From JBIOJB01 sp044450465 (GTDB lineage Bacteria; Chloroflexota; Dormibacteria; Dormibacterales; Dormibacteraceae): a stretch of 50,268 nucleotides of DNA. The stretch is from positions 1 through 50,268 of the forward strand of contig JBIOJB010000004.1 in the NCBI GenBank assembly GCA_044450465.1, in the 5' to 3' direction. Positions 33,006-41,689 of this stretch are shown here, in pieces (the first letter of the stretch is position 1; every line of letters begins with the position of its first letter). The position numbers were made by a program, and so were the translations under genes. The notes below the pieces were generated by a model. That model made no database searches, was not told the origin of the DNA, and saw nothing but the letters and a program-made list of their open reading frames with translations.

Positions 33006-35037
33006 ACGAAAACTCGACCAGCTTCTTCGAGCTCGTCGCCGATTCCTCGATCTTCACGGCCGCCTTCACCAAGGCCAAGGCCTCGGCGGCCGAGTTCACG
33101 GCTCAGTTCGCGGCCAACAGCGCCAGCGTGTCGGCGAGTGCCAACGCGATGGGCGCTTCGCTGCAGCGGAATCTCGCCACCGGGGCGCTGTCGCCGACGC
33201 AGGTTAACTCGATGCTGGCCCAGCGTCTGCAGTTCTACGGCGAATCGGCCGCGGGTGCTGGAGCAGGAGACCGCGCGACCGGGGGAGGCCTGAACCTCGG
33301 CGGTCTCCTCGGCATCACCGCAGTCCTCACCGCCGTCCTGGCCCCGCTGGGGATGATGGTCGACGGGCTCCTGAAGGGCGAGTCGAGCTTCGCCTCATTC
33401 TCGGCCGGCATCCTTCGCAGCTCGGAAGCCATCGGCATCAACGCTCAGGACCTGCAGACATGGGACAAGATCGCCCAGATCGCTGGCGTCGATCAGCAGT
33501 CCATGACTATGGACTTCGAGAGGTTCAGCAAGAACCTGGCCGACGGTGCCACAACGCTCAAGGCGACCGGCGTCACGCTCGCGGACATCGGCATCACGAC
33601 CACCGACGCGGGCAAGGCCATCTTGCAGTTGTCGGACTACTTCCACACCCATAACGACCAGGCTCAGAAGGCGGCCATCGCGACCGCTCTCTTCGGTCGT
33701 TCAGGTGCGGAGTTGATCCCCATCCTCGACCAGGGGTCCGCGTCGTTCAAGAGCTACGAAGACGAGCTCCAAAAGATGGGCGTGATCCTGTCGAACAGCG
33801 ACCTCGTGATGGGTGCCCGCGCGCAGGTCGCGGTCCAGAACTTCAGCGATGCCTTCGAGGGAGCGAAGAACCGGCTGCTCTCGGCCGCGCTGCCAGGCTT
33901 CACCGCCTTTTTCCAAGAACTCGGCGGCCTGCTGTCGAACAACGGTGCTCTCTGGACGGAGATCGGGACCCTCATCTCCAACGACGTCTCATTCATCATC
34001 GGCGTGATCGGAGCGCTCACCGGCCAGACCATCGACCTGACCAAGCCGGCCACCGATGCAGCTGCGGCCTACCAGGGGCTGGGCGGATCGGCTGCTGACG
34101 CTTCGACCGGCATCGCCAATGCGGCCGGAGCGACCAAGGCAGCAACCGACGCCCTCACCGATCAGATCAACGCCCTACAGAACGCCAAGCGCGCCCAGGA
34201 CGATCTCTTCGACTCCCAGAAGGCCGCCTATCAGGCCCAGTTGGACACGCTCACCGACGTGACGGACACCCGGCGTCGCCAGGGCGAGGACATCGTCACC
34301 TACGAGCGGCGGCTGCAGCAACTCGGACTCCAGGACAAGATCAAAGCGGTCGACAGCGCCAAGACCCTCTACGACCGGCAGGTCTCGGACCAGCTTGCCG
34401 CACTGAACCAGCAGAAATCAGACATGAGCGCGGCGGCGAGCGCGATGGGAGCAAGCCTCTCGGCTGGGATCGGGAGTGGCATGACCGCGGCCCTTGGTCA
34501 GGTGACCAGTGGTGCGACACAGATCAACCAGAAGCTGGTCAACGCCGGCAAGGACTTCGGCAACACGCTGAAACTCTGGTTCAGCGATCCAGGGGCAGCG
34601 CTCTCGATCGCAGCCGGCGAACTTGGCCAGATCATCGGGTCGGCCGTCATGCGGGGGATCTTCAAACAGATCGTCGCCGACCTGGACCGCATCCCCGGCT
34701 TTGCCGGCGCCTCGGTCATAGCGAGCCAGATCAATGCCCTCATCCCCGGAATGGCCGGCGGCGGCATCACGGGGGCCCCACGTTGGCGGGCGAACATGGC
34801 GCGGAGGTCGTGCTGCCCATGAGCGACCGCTCGCGTTCGCTCTCACTGATGGAGCAGTCGGGCATGGCATCACTGGCGCGGAGCGGGGGCGGGCCAGGTG
34901 CCGGAGGGATGGTCGCCGCTATCCAGGTCACAGTTAACGGAGTCACCGACCCGATGCTGGTGGCCAACGAGGCGGTCCGGCAGATCGAGCAGAAGATGCG
35001 GCGTCGAGGCCTCACGCTGCAGGGCGGATTTGGTTAA
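33002..35037 (+). CDS. Tape-measure protein, frame broken near 34771-34779
   Basis: The first frame (33002-34822) encodes 606 residues with the tape-measure layout: long helices, Ala/Gly-rich stretches, a hydrophobic core (LGITAVLTAVLAPLGMMV) and a coiled coil (about 390-470). At GGGGGCCCC (34771-34779) the expected C-terminus (ITGAP, then TLAGEHGAEVVLPMSDRSRS) continues in the -1 frame to 35037. The join reads as one protein of about 678 residues if a single C is missing or ribosomes slip -1. The length would set a tail of about 100 nm at the usual 1.5 angstrom per residue. Confidence 0.8.
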
Positions 35038-35047
35038 GGAGAACACG

Positions 35048-35344
35048 ATGGGAGCAGCAGCACGCGATTTCACCCGCCATCTTCGTGAGTCGATTCGCGC
35101 GGCCATGGAGACTGATGCAATGGCAGCTGCACAAGCAGCCTCGAAGGCCGGTGACTCGGTTGCGGCCGCGCACCATGCCGCCCGAGCCAATGCACTTCAC
35201 GACTCGTGGCGCATCCCGGACGCGCAGCGCGAGGTCGATGCAGAGGCTATCAGCCAGCTGCGCGGCTCGCTGTCGCATCCCGACCCCGATGTACGTGAGA
35301 GCGCTCGGCAGGGCCTCGAGGAGCTCGGAGTTATGGCTCGGTGA
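35048..35344 (+). CDS. Small helical phage-type protein
   Basis: 98 residues from ATG 35048 with AAGGAG 7 bases upstream. It is helical and Ala-rich (MAAAQAASKAGDSVAAAHHA), with a C-terminal repeat-like helix pair (ISQLRGSLSHPDPDVRESARQGLEE) that resembles a HEAT-type turn. Its stop overlaps the next gene's GTG. Confidence 0.6.
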   Translation: MGAAARDFTRHLRESIRAAMETDAMAAAQAASKAGDSVAAAHHAARANALHDSWRIPDAQREVDAEAISQLRGSLSHPDPDVRESARQGLEELGVMAR

Positions 35345-36027
35345 GTGTAGGGTTGATGCCGACGCGACCGAGTCCGATTTGGGCACCGAATGCTCGACCA
35401 GAGGACAAACCTTTGACTCTGATTGCCGCGTGGAGGCGAGATGACTATGTCTTGATGGCCGCAGACACGGCCGGCACTGCGCTGGGAGTGCAGACGGTTA
35501 CCTCTAAGATCTGGCCGGTTGGATCCCGGACTTTGATGTGGGGTTACTCAGGGGCCGAGCCATACGGCGACGCGCTACGTGCAGTCATGAATGGGCCAGT
35601 GCCAGACAAGTGGGAAGACTTGGTCGAATTCGTCGGAAGAGAGACTAGGCAGGTGAATGCGAGGGTGCGGCAGGATGCTCGTGCCGCCGGTAGAAATGAC
35701 GACCCACAAGCGCACCTAGTGACCGTTATGGTCGCCGGATTCGCGCAAGGCAGTTCGGGCGTCATTGAAGTCGAGTCAGGAGGGATGGCGGGGCTTAGCT
35801 CCATGCCCGACAATTTCATTGGAGCCGGCCTCACCGGGGCCGGTGCGGAGTACGCCTACTTAGCTACGTCCGTCGCCTCGCGGTTCGAAGGTAGCGACGT
35901 TCAGCGTTTACAAGCGGTCATGGAGTCCGCAATCCAGTGGCAGCCGTTGGCGAGTCACTTGGGGCTCGGGCCGCCGATCGATTACTGGCGGATCACCAGC
36001 GACAAAGTGGAGCGACTCGCCCCGTGA
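35341..36027 (+). CDS. Proteasome beta/HslV-like N-terminal nucleophile hydrolase
   Basis: 228 residues, GTG start overlapping the previous stop. LTLIAAWRRDDYVLMAADTAG matches the proteasome-type N-terminus. If Thr26 is Thr1 of the mature enzyme, Asp42 is Asp17 exactly, and Lys56 (SKIWPVG) lies near Lys33 (two residues short). WGYSGAEPYGDAL matches the following glycine-rich strand. This would be a peptidase made as a precursor with a 25-residue propeptide. No regulatory ATPase or tag system is adjacent, so its target is unknown. Confidence 0.65.
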   Translation: MSVGLMPTRPSPIWAPNARPEDKPLTLIAAWRRDDYVLMAADTAGTALGVQTVTSKIWPVGSRTLMWGYSGAEPYGDALRAVMNGPVPDKWEDLVEFVGRETRQVNARVRQDARAAGRNDDPQAHLVTVMVAGFAQGSSGVIEVESGGMAGLSSMPDNFIGAGLTGAGAEYAYLATSVASRFEGSDVQRLQAVMESAIQWQPLASHLGLGPPIDYWRITSDKVERLAP

Positions 36028-36063
36028 ATAGAGGCCGGACGCGGTGCCCGGCCCTCGTTGCTT

Positions 36064-36510
36064 TTACCTCGATCCTTTGCTTGCTATGGGAACACGGATC
36101 GCTGGCAGGCTGTCGACGGCCCGAGAGGCCACCAAGATTCTCAGGGTCGCCGCGTACTCCGACTCGCTGACCGGCTGTCCCTGTCGACATCGAGCCATGA
36201 CGAGGCGAGCGCGCGACATCGAGCCCCGATGCTCCCAACCCATGCGCCTCGTGAGCAATTGCGCGAAGTCGCTCTCAGTGAGGCCCAACCGCTGCAGTCG
36301 TTCGTCCAGGTCGTGGAGGTCAGGCCTCGGCTTGCCCGCTGCTCCTGCGAAGAGTAGGTCGACCTTTGCGCTGAGCGGCGCGACCGCTACTTCGACGCGT
36401 TGCTCGATCAAGGTTGGGATTGGGAGACCGAGCTCGACAGCAAACCAGCGCTCGTCGTCGTCTGCGGCCGTGAATCCGGTCGTCGAATGGCGTCGCGAAT
36501 TTGAGGGCAT
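36064..36510 (-). CDS. Protein of unknown function in the element's right arm
   Basis: 148 residues from ATG 36510, with GGAGG 8 bases upstream; this decides the strand over the rightward ORFs here. It is mostly helical and charged. The segment LPIPTLIEQRVEVAVAPLSAKVDLLF is a possible dimerising helix. No family is recognised. Confidence 0.55.
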   Translation of the reverse strand: MPSNSRRHSTTGFTAADDDERWFAVELGLPIPTLIEQRVEVAVAPLSAKVDLLFAGAAGKPRPDLHDLDERLQRLGLTESDFAQLLTRRMGWEHRGSMSRARLVMARCRQGQPVSESEYAATLRILVASRAVDSLPAIRVPIASKGSR

Positions 36511-36778
36511 GGTGTAGCCTCCATCAGGCGGCTCCGTGGACCGATGTGTAGGCATCGCGCCTGCGGGGCCGTCAACTTCGACTCTGACGCGACGTCGCGC
36601 ATAAGTCAACGGCCGTGGCTCGACGATCAGCGCATTTCGCGCGCCGATAGAGAGCTTGACTCTCGGCCGGTGAACTTAGTTAGTCCACCTCGCTGCGCGA
36701 AGTAAATTCCTGTGAAGAGTCGATCTCTCGGCGCTGATAGTCCACGTTCCCTGGAGCGAGTCGGACTTCGGCAGGGTT

Positions 36779-37417
36779 TCAGCCGACGAGCGGCGTTGTT
36801 TCGGCAGACGGTTGGGCGGCCTTCGGGCCAGAGTCTCGATAGATTTCGGCCTCGAGAGTCTGGCGTAATGACTCATAGAGTTGATCGACGACAGAGTTGT
36901 CGCTGGTGTCCCACGTCGCGCCTCCTGTTGGCGCATGGACGCGAGCCTTCATGTGGTCTGCGTTCATGGCCGTGGGGTATCTGCCAGCCCACGTGGTGTA
37001 GTCCGTAAGTCGACGCATGACACGAATCTGGGTGGAGGTCAGTTGCACGCTAGCTTCCGCTGAAAGCAGTACGAGATCATGGTTTTGACGCCAGCTAAGC
37101 ATCTTGGGCGCGCTACGAACTCTGCTAGGGTCTCGCGCCACGAGGATGCCCTTGAGCAGGTTCTCCAACGCGAACCCACTCAGCATCACCGAGGGCCCGT
37201 TGTGCCAGAAGGTCTGGCTGATCAAATCGGATCCGTCAGCGTAGGAGGCGTAGTAACCCTTCGGACGAGAAGCCTCTAACAACCTCGTCAAAGTGGACTG
37301 ATGAGCATCCATGAGCACTTCGGCCGATCGCTTGAGGCGCACCGCCACGTCCATCCACCCGGCCGGGTCCTTTGCCGCCTCTAGGTAAGGGGTGAGATTA
37401 GAGGTTGCACGGGGCAC
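36779..37417 (-). CDS. HEPN-like protein, possible toxin or defence component
   Basis: About 212 residues from GTG 37417. GFALENLLKGILVARDP, NHDLVLLSAEA and RRLTDYTTWAGRYP follow the order of HEPN-like helical proteins (ALE-x-x-LKGLL, HDL, Y-x-x-WAGRYP). HEPN proteins are often RNases in toxin or defence systems, but the RxxxxH catalytic motif is not clearly seen. The start codon overlaps the stop of a 73-residue ORF (TAGTG), making an overlapping pair. Confidence 0.6.
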   Translation of the reverse strand: MPRATSNLTPYLEAAKDPAGWMDVAVRLKRSAEVLMDAHQSTLTRLLEASRPKGYYASYADGSDLISQTFWHNGPSVMLSGFALENLLKGILVARDPSRVRSAPKMLSWRQNHDLVLLSAEASVQLTSTQIRVMRRLTDYTTWAGRYPTAMNADHMKARVHAPTGGATWDTSDNSVVDQLYESLRQTLEAEIYRDSGPKAAQPSAETTPLVG

Positions 37418-37638
37418 TACTGGATGAGCGGCAGTAGCTCGAGGCGAAAGCTGACCGTGACCGTGTCCGCCTCGATCGTGATCGGCGTCGAGCCTATGTC
37501 TTGGACCCTCGCGATTCGCTCCTCGATGGAGAGAACCACTCGCCGCTCGACCTGAGCCCACGCCTTGTCAGCCAAGACCCGGCCGGCCTTACGCTCCAGC
37601 TGTACGCGACGCGCCCGCACGAGCTCGGAGACGGTCAC
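37417..37638 (-). CDS. Small protein overlapping the HEPN-like gene
   Basis: 73 residues, GTG start. Charged helix (VRARRVQLERKAGRVLADKAW) followed by a short beta-like end. By size and overlap it could be the antitoxin or partner of the HEPN-like protein; no antitoxin fold is recognised. Confidence 0.5.
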   Translation of the reverse strand: MTVSELVRARRVQLERKAGRVLADKAWAQVERRVVLSIEERIARVQDIGSTPITIEADTVTVSFRLELLPLIQ

Positions 37639-37661
37639 CAGGGCAGTCTACCGCTCGTCAA

Positions 37662-38063
37662 ATGCTGTTAAGTCAAACGGGCTACTTTGTTAATCTGTCG
37701 GTAGGCGTGGCGATTCCCATCCGGCGCGTAGGCCCGCTTCCCAACCGAAAGCCGACGACCACCTCTTTGATCCGGGCTAAGCGGGTCGCCGGCGAGATCT
37801 TGGATGCAGTGATCGATGCCCACCCCGGCTCTGAGGACCACAGCACCCAGCCGCTGGACGAGCAAACCCTGTGCGCCTTCCTCCGAGGCGCTCACTTCTT
37901 CCAGCGAGACCCGAAGATGGCTGAAGCGGCTTGGCGGATCAGGGAAATCGTCTTCCGATATAACCGCGGTCGGCCTGATGCTCGACAGTGGAAAAGCGAC
38001 CACCGCTTTGCCCACCGTCTAGATGCAGAGACGATGAGGTCGCTAATCGACCAGCAAGGATGA
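37662..38063 (+). CDS. Protein of unknown function
   Basis: Up to 133 residues; the start is uncertain (ATG 37662 or GTG 37707, which gives a better start before AIPIRRVG). Basic and helical, with TLCAFLRGAHFFQRDP and FRYNRGRPDARQW. No family is recognised. It is divergent from the small HEPN-partner gene 24 bases away. Confidence 0.5.
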   Translation: MLLSQTGYFVNLSVGVAIPIRRVGPLPNRKPTTTSLIRAKRVAGEILDAVIDAHPGSEDHSTQPLDEQTLCAFLRGAHFFQRDPKMAEAAWRIREIVFRYNRGRPDARQWKSDHRFAHRLDAETMRSLIDQQG

Positions 38064-38072
38064 GGGCTGGCC

Positions 38073-38324
38073 ATGCCGTATAGACCCCGCCATGTGCGGT
38101 GGAACGACTATCGGACCGTGCTCAGTGACGACTACCTTACAGTCGTCTCCCGAGTCGGATTTCAAGCAGGCGCGGTCGCCCATATCCTGCGCGAAGGAGC
38201 CGACGCAACTCTCTGTGGCATTCAACGACCAGTCCTGGCAGACTTCGAGGACTTAGACGAACCCGTGTGCCACAAATGCATCGAAGAGCACGGCAGAATT
38301 GACGTGGCAAGTCCGACTAACTGA
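38073..38324 (+). CDS. Small Cys-containing protein
   Basis: 83 residues, ATG start 9 bases after the previous stop. LCGIQRPVLADFE and VCHKCIEEH give three cysteines plus a His that could bind zinc. Last gene before the right attachment site. No family is recognised. Confidence 0.55.
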   Translation: MPYRPRHVRWNDYRTVLSDDYLTVVSRVGFQAGAVAHILREGADATLCGIQRPVLADFEDLDEPVCHKCIEEHGRIDVASPTN

Positions 38325-38334
38325 TATCCACAAA

Positions 38335-38359
38335 GTAGAACCAAGCCGTAGAACCAAGC
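38335..38359 (+). repeat. Right arm-type repeat pair
   Basis: GTAGAACCAAGC twice with a 13-base period, the counterpart of the left pair at 23399-23423 (one base different per unit). Confidence 0.7.
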
Positions 38360-38440
38360 CCGCCGACCGGGGCCGATTCTGATCGACGGCCCGTATTCGC
38401 CGCCGACCTCTATCGACTACTATCGACCGGGGGCTGACAA

Positions 38441-38485
38441 CTCCAAAACCGAGGGCCGAGGGTTCGAATCCTTCCGCCCCTGCCA
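38441..38485 (+). repeat. attR (45 bp direct repeat)
   Basis: Perfect copy of the tRNA-Trp 3' half including CCA, without the 5' half, so it is not a functional tRNA. Confidence 0.95.
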
Positions 38486-38748
38486 ACTTCCTCAGCTCAG
38501 AAAGGCGCTCGTCTCGGCAGGTGTGAGCTGGCGCGTCACGCGCTGCTCGGCCAGCCATCGATCGCCGCAGACGGCTCGTGAGCCATCGGGGGATCATAAA
38601 CCTCGGTTTCGTCCCCCCCGGAGGCTGGACTGGCCGGCGGGGAATCACCCCTTTGCAACCTACTGACGGCTCGCATCCAGGTCCATTTGACCTTGGCACC
38701 GGTCACTCGGCGTGCCGATTCTGGATGGACGGGCGACAATAGACCGCT

Positions 38749-39261
38749 ATGGACTACGGCTTTGCCGCGGTGCGCCTTCTGCACGTCCTGAGCACCATGT
38801 TCTGGATCGGAATCGCAGTCACCAACATCACGTTTATCGTGCCGGCGGCGGCCAAGGCCGGCCCCGAGGGCGGCAGGTTCATGAGCGTGCTGCTGAAGGG
38901 GCCTCTCATCCGTGCGACGAACGGTGCGATCGTCCTGGCCGCCGTCACAGGGATCTACCTGTACTGGCACAACTCCATGGGCCAGTCGGGCCACTGGGAC
39001 ACTTCGGCGGCGGGCACCACGTTTGCGATCGGCGCCCTTTTCGGGCTGGCGGCGGCTGGCGTTTTCGGTGCTCTAACGACGCCTACTTTCAGAAAGATGG
39101 TGCGCCTCGGGGGCGAGATGGCAGCCGCCGGTGGGCCTCCGAAACCGGAGCAGGTGAGCCAGATGGACGCGCTGCGCAGCCGGTCATTGATGATCGGCCG
39201 GCTCAATGCCGGCCTGCTGGTAATCGCCCTGATCTTCATGGTGATCGGGGGGAGCTATTAA
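38749..39261 (+). CDS. Four-TM membrane protein, DUF2269-like
   Basis: 170 residues with four predicted helices (about 7-32, 52-73, 86-108, 145-168) and a loop with GPEGGRFMSVLLKG. The opening VRLLHVLSTMFWIGIAV resembles DUF2269/CopD-type membrane proteins, in which a His near the membrane may bind heme or metal. ATG start. It is chromosomal, lying between the two integration hot spots. 38486-38748 upstream shows no gene. Confidence 0.7.
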   Translation: MDYGFAAVRLLHVLSTMFWIGIAVTNITFIVPAAAKAGPEGGRFMSVLLKGPLIRATNGAIVLAAVTGIYLYWHNSMGQSGHWDTSAAGTTFAIGALFGLAAAGVFGALTTPTFRKMVRLGGEMAAAGGPPKPEQVSQMDALRSRSLMIGRLNAGLLVIALIFMVIGGSY

Positions 39262-39331
39262 CCTGGAATCGCCATTCCAACCGACCCAGTAAACTCCAAC
39301 ACCTGGACAGGCCCGGCGTGCCTGTTGGAGC

Positions 39332-39407
39332 GGGCCGCTAGCTCAACTGGCAGAGCGCCGTGCTGATAACGCGGAGGTAGGTGGTTCGAGTCCACCGCGG
39401 CCCACCA
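39332..39407 (+). tRNA. tRNA-Ile (GAT anticodon), second integration target
   Basis: GGGCCGC/GCGGCCC acceptor stem, D-arm GCTC...GAGC, anticodon stem CCGTG/CGCGG enclosing CTGATAA (anticodon GAT), T-arm GGTGG TTCGAGT CCACC, encoded CCA. Its 3' half recurs at 41647 and 47543. Confidence 0.96.
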
Positions 39408-39409
39408 CC
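39367..39409 (+). repeat. Direct repeat unit 1 (inside tRNA-Ile)
   Basis: 43 bases from TAACGCGGAGG to CCACCACC, identical to 41647-41689. Natural integration site for the islands to the right. Confidence 0.9.
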
Positions 39410-39457
39410 AAAATTGGATCGACAATTGGACGCCAAGCCGGCGCCCGGCATTGGCGA

Positions 39458-39943
39458 TTAGATGGGTGGACTGGCTGGCGGCCAGCTGGTGTGGATCCCC
39501 AACGTCAGCTCCATCTCTACTCCGTTGGCTGCGATCCCAACAGCGACTCGGTCGGCACAGATGTGATTCGGCTGATTGCTGGCGGGGCAAGGGACCGCGT
39601 AGCCCGCCGGTGAACTTGCGGCAAAGAAGCAGAGCGCCGCATACGTGCTGCTGGGGTAAGCTCCCCACCAATTCGCCGGGTGTTCGCCCGGGGCAATTCC
39701 CGGCAGCAGTCGAGCTTGCCAAGCAGCCAGCGCTCCCGCCGTACTGTCGTAGGCGGCTATCAGTTTCGACGAGGACATGTAGCTCGACAGCGAACACGCC
39801 TGTGCAGATCGTGCCGACTCAATGCTTGATGCCGGACTCGTTTGCTGCGCACCAGGCGTCTGTGGGGTGCTTGCTCGACCAGGGAGGGATCCACAGCCGA
39901 GCACGACCAGCGTGACAACAACAAGGAGTGCCGACTTCACCAT
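39458..39943 (-). CDS. Small secreted lipoprotein, unknown function
   Basis: 161 residues. A signal sequence (KSALLVVVTLVVLGCGS) has a lipobox VLGC. The mature part has a Ser/Thr/Pro linker and then several Cys (ACSLSSY, ALCFFA, VPCPASNQ, HICADR) that likely form disulfides outside the cell. No family is recognised. It may pair with the similar lipoprotein gene that follows, also leftward. Confidence 0.65.
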   Translation of the reverse strand: MVKSALLVVVTLVVLGCGSLPGRASTPQTPGAQQTSPASSIESARSAQACSLSSYMSSSKLIAAYDSTAGALAAWQARLLPGIAPGEHPANWWGAYPSSTYAALCFFAASSPAGYAVPCPASNQPNHICADRVAVGIAANGVEMELTLGIHTSWPPASPPI

Positions 39944-40112
39944 CCGCTAAATCTGCAACGCGCCGCGTGACTAAACGTAACTCGGAGACCTCCCTAGCTA
40001 AGCCTGTAGCCATCGCTTTCAAAGACCTGAAGCGGCACGTCGTATGTGTGGGGTGCTTCGGTTGTTCACCTCATTTGGCCGTTATCCCTATCCAGAAGAA
40101 GGCGTCGGGGCA

Positions 40113-40787
40113 CTATACGCGACGGAACCCAGGAGCTTTTGCGTCGCGGACGGCCGCTGGGTCAAGGCCGCCGTTGCCGTGCAGGTTGAGTTCGAGAGCG
40201 CCAGCAGAGTGGAGCCACAGGACGTAATAACCGGTCTCTGATCCGGCGGTGTATTGGTAATAGGCAGCCGGGTCACTGCCGACGGCGCACGAAATCACCT
40301 CAACTGCGCTGGGGTTGACAGGTCCGGGTAGTGCATTCGCTACGACCCAAGCAGGTGTGGCATTCGGCCACCGACCAAGCGATCCTTGAAGGTCGATGTA
40401 GGTCGGCTCGTATCCGTATGCAGCGGGTGCCTGCAGCCTGGCGAGGCCGGCCTCGTACTCATTAGGTGGCTGTCCGATATCAGTCCAGCCGGCGGGAATC
40501 CGGACAACCAAGCCGAGCCGGGTGAAGCTGGGACTGAGGGTCCCACCGGACGATGGGTACGTGCAATCGCCAGGCAGAAATGCATTTGGCGATTTAGTCG
40601 GAGTAGGGCTCGACGGCCGACTCGTTGCTGGTGAGATCGCTGTCGGTGCAAACGCCTGTGGATTCGAAACCTGTCCGCAAGCTGCGACTGCTCCTAGCGT
40701 CGCAACCGCGCACCATTCAGCCACTGCCCGCTCAACGCGACAGCTAATAGGCCGCGGCCAGGTTGGCAGGATCATTGGCTGAGTCAA
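40113..40787 (-). CDS. Secreted lipoprotein, unknown function
   Basis: Up to 224 residues; the true start is probably inside this frame, because CAVATLGAVAACG (lipobox VAAC) comes about 26 residues after the first ATG. A Pro/Ser/Thr linker (ISPATSRPSSPTPTKSP) is followed by a folded beta-rich domain with VRIPAGWTDIGQPP. Function unknown. Confidence 0.6.
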   Translation of the reverse strand: MTQPMILPTWPRPISCRVERAVAEWCAVATLGAVAACGQVSNPQAFAPTAISPATSRPSSPTPTKSPNAFLPGDCTYPSSGGTLSPSFTRLGLVVRIPAGWTDIGQPPNEYEAGLARLQAPAAYGYEPTYIDLQGSLGRWPNATPAWVVANALPGPVNPSAVEVISCAVGSDPAAYYQYTAGSETGYYVLWLHSAGALELNLHGNGGLDPAAVRDAKAPGFRRV

Positions 40788-40936
40788 GCATGGCCGTCGT
40801 AGGGTGCAGAGTCCGCTGGCGCATGTCCCTCGACTTGGCGGACCGTCACGCCTGCGCTGCGCCGCACGGTTGCGATTGCTCCCTGACGTGGTCTTAGCTA
40901 CTGACTCTTCCGCTACGTTCTCTACGCCCTGGCCGA

Positions 40937-41202
40937 TAAGGTTGTTGGCAGCGGCACCCGGCCGCCGACTGACCGGAACCAGAAAGGAGTCCTAACGGTG
41001 GCCATTGAGAAGCGAATCCGTCCCCATAGCGACCTCTGCACGAAATGCGGCAGCGTGTGGCTGGAACTCAAGTTTTGCGGTCCCGATGTTGAAAGGATCT
41101 GCAATGTGGAGCCCGAGCATCTTCATGTTCACTGCAACAACTGTGGTGCCAATTACCTGATGCAACCAAAGAACGCCTAGGTGAAGCGAGGCCCCCGCAA
41201 CC
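40937..41202 (+). repeat. Inverted repeat copy A containing a zinc-ribbon gene
   Basis: About 266 bases nearly identical to the reverse complement of 48968-49234, including the hairpin upstream (GTTGGC...GCCGAC), AAAGGAGTCCTAACG and the complete gene at 40998. Confidence 0.85.
40998..41180 (+). CDS. 60-residue zinc-ribbon protein, copy A
   Basis: GTG start with AAAGGAG 8 bases upstream. DLCTKCGSVWLELKFCG, then ERICNVEPEHLHVHCNNCG gives two CxxC pairs plus additional Cys/His, a treble-clef-like zinc knuckle. It ends LMQPKNA. Role unknown; such small ribbons often bind RNA or DNA or act as subunits. The second copy at 48990 differs at only two residues. 41181-41646 downstream shows no convincing gene. 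Confidence 0.75.
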   Translation: MAIEKRIRPHSDLCTKCGSVWLELKFCGPDVERICNVEPEHLHVHCNNCGANYLMQPKNA

Positions 41203-41646
41203 ATGAGAGCGAGTCGGTCAACGCTTGGGAGCTTCGCCTTCGCCGTTCAACTGATCTCAAGCCGGCCGTTGCTGGCGATGTAGCTGTTGCTGCAGCAGGG
41301 ACAGCGGGCTCGCCGATGCTCTTGGCTCAACCCCGGGTGAGGCTGCATTCGCATTCGGGGCGAGCTGATCAAAGTTTGTATCGGGTGTCGGCCACGGCGA
41401 TCCGAAAGCTGCTGCGAACGAATCAGATCGGGCCGGCCCGCTCGGGTCGTGGCTGACGCGGAAGTAGTTTCACCCGGGCGCAGGCCTCGGCCATCCTGGC
41501 CGGCGAAGTCTTCAGCGTCGACACGGTATTGCCTCGGACTGAGCGTATTCCGCCGGTCGGATCAGCAGCGCACCACATAACTCGGCGCATGACGCTCGAC
41601 CGGATTGAGATCGAGACGGGTCGTTAGCACAGCGCTCAAGCCGATC

Positions 41647-41689
41647 TAACGCGGAGGTAGGTGGTTCGAGTCCACCGCGGCCCACCACC
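41647..41689 (+). repeat. Direct repeat unit 2 (tRNA-Ile 3' fragment)
   Basis: Identical 43 bases to 39367-39409. Just upstream, AGCACAGCGCTCA (41626-41638) also precedes unit 3. Confidence 0.9.

Larger units (their letters stand above)
23271..38485. mobile_element. 15.2 kb integrated phage-like element in tRNA-Trp
   Basis: Two perfect 45 bp copies of the tRNA-Trp 3' half (23271-23315 and 38441-38485) bound the region. A tyrosine integrase sits next to the left copy. Inside are a replication module (excisionase-like protein, RepA-like helicase, possible iterons), a phage-type block of ATGA-coupled genes including a tape-measure protein, and accessory genes near both ends. Portal, major capsid and large terminase genes were not recognised, so this looks like a satellite, a tail-only remnant, or a phage with unrecognised head genes. 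Confidence 0.93.
39410..41689. mobile_element. 2.3 kb island between tRNA-Ile repeats 1 and 2
   Basis: Bounded by identical 43-base tRNA-Ile fragments. It encodes two lipoproteins and a zinc-ribbon gene and no recombinase. It could be a cassette moved in trans or the remnant of a larger element. Confidence 0.75.

Noticed and set aside
41181..41456. ORF starting on the stop of zinc-ribbon copy A
   Set aside because: In copy B the same position has an immediate stop, so the frame is not kept.
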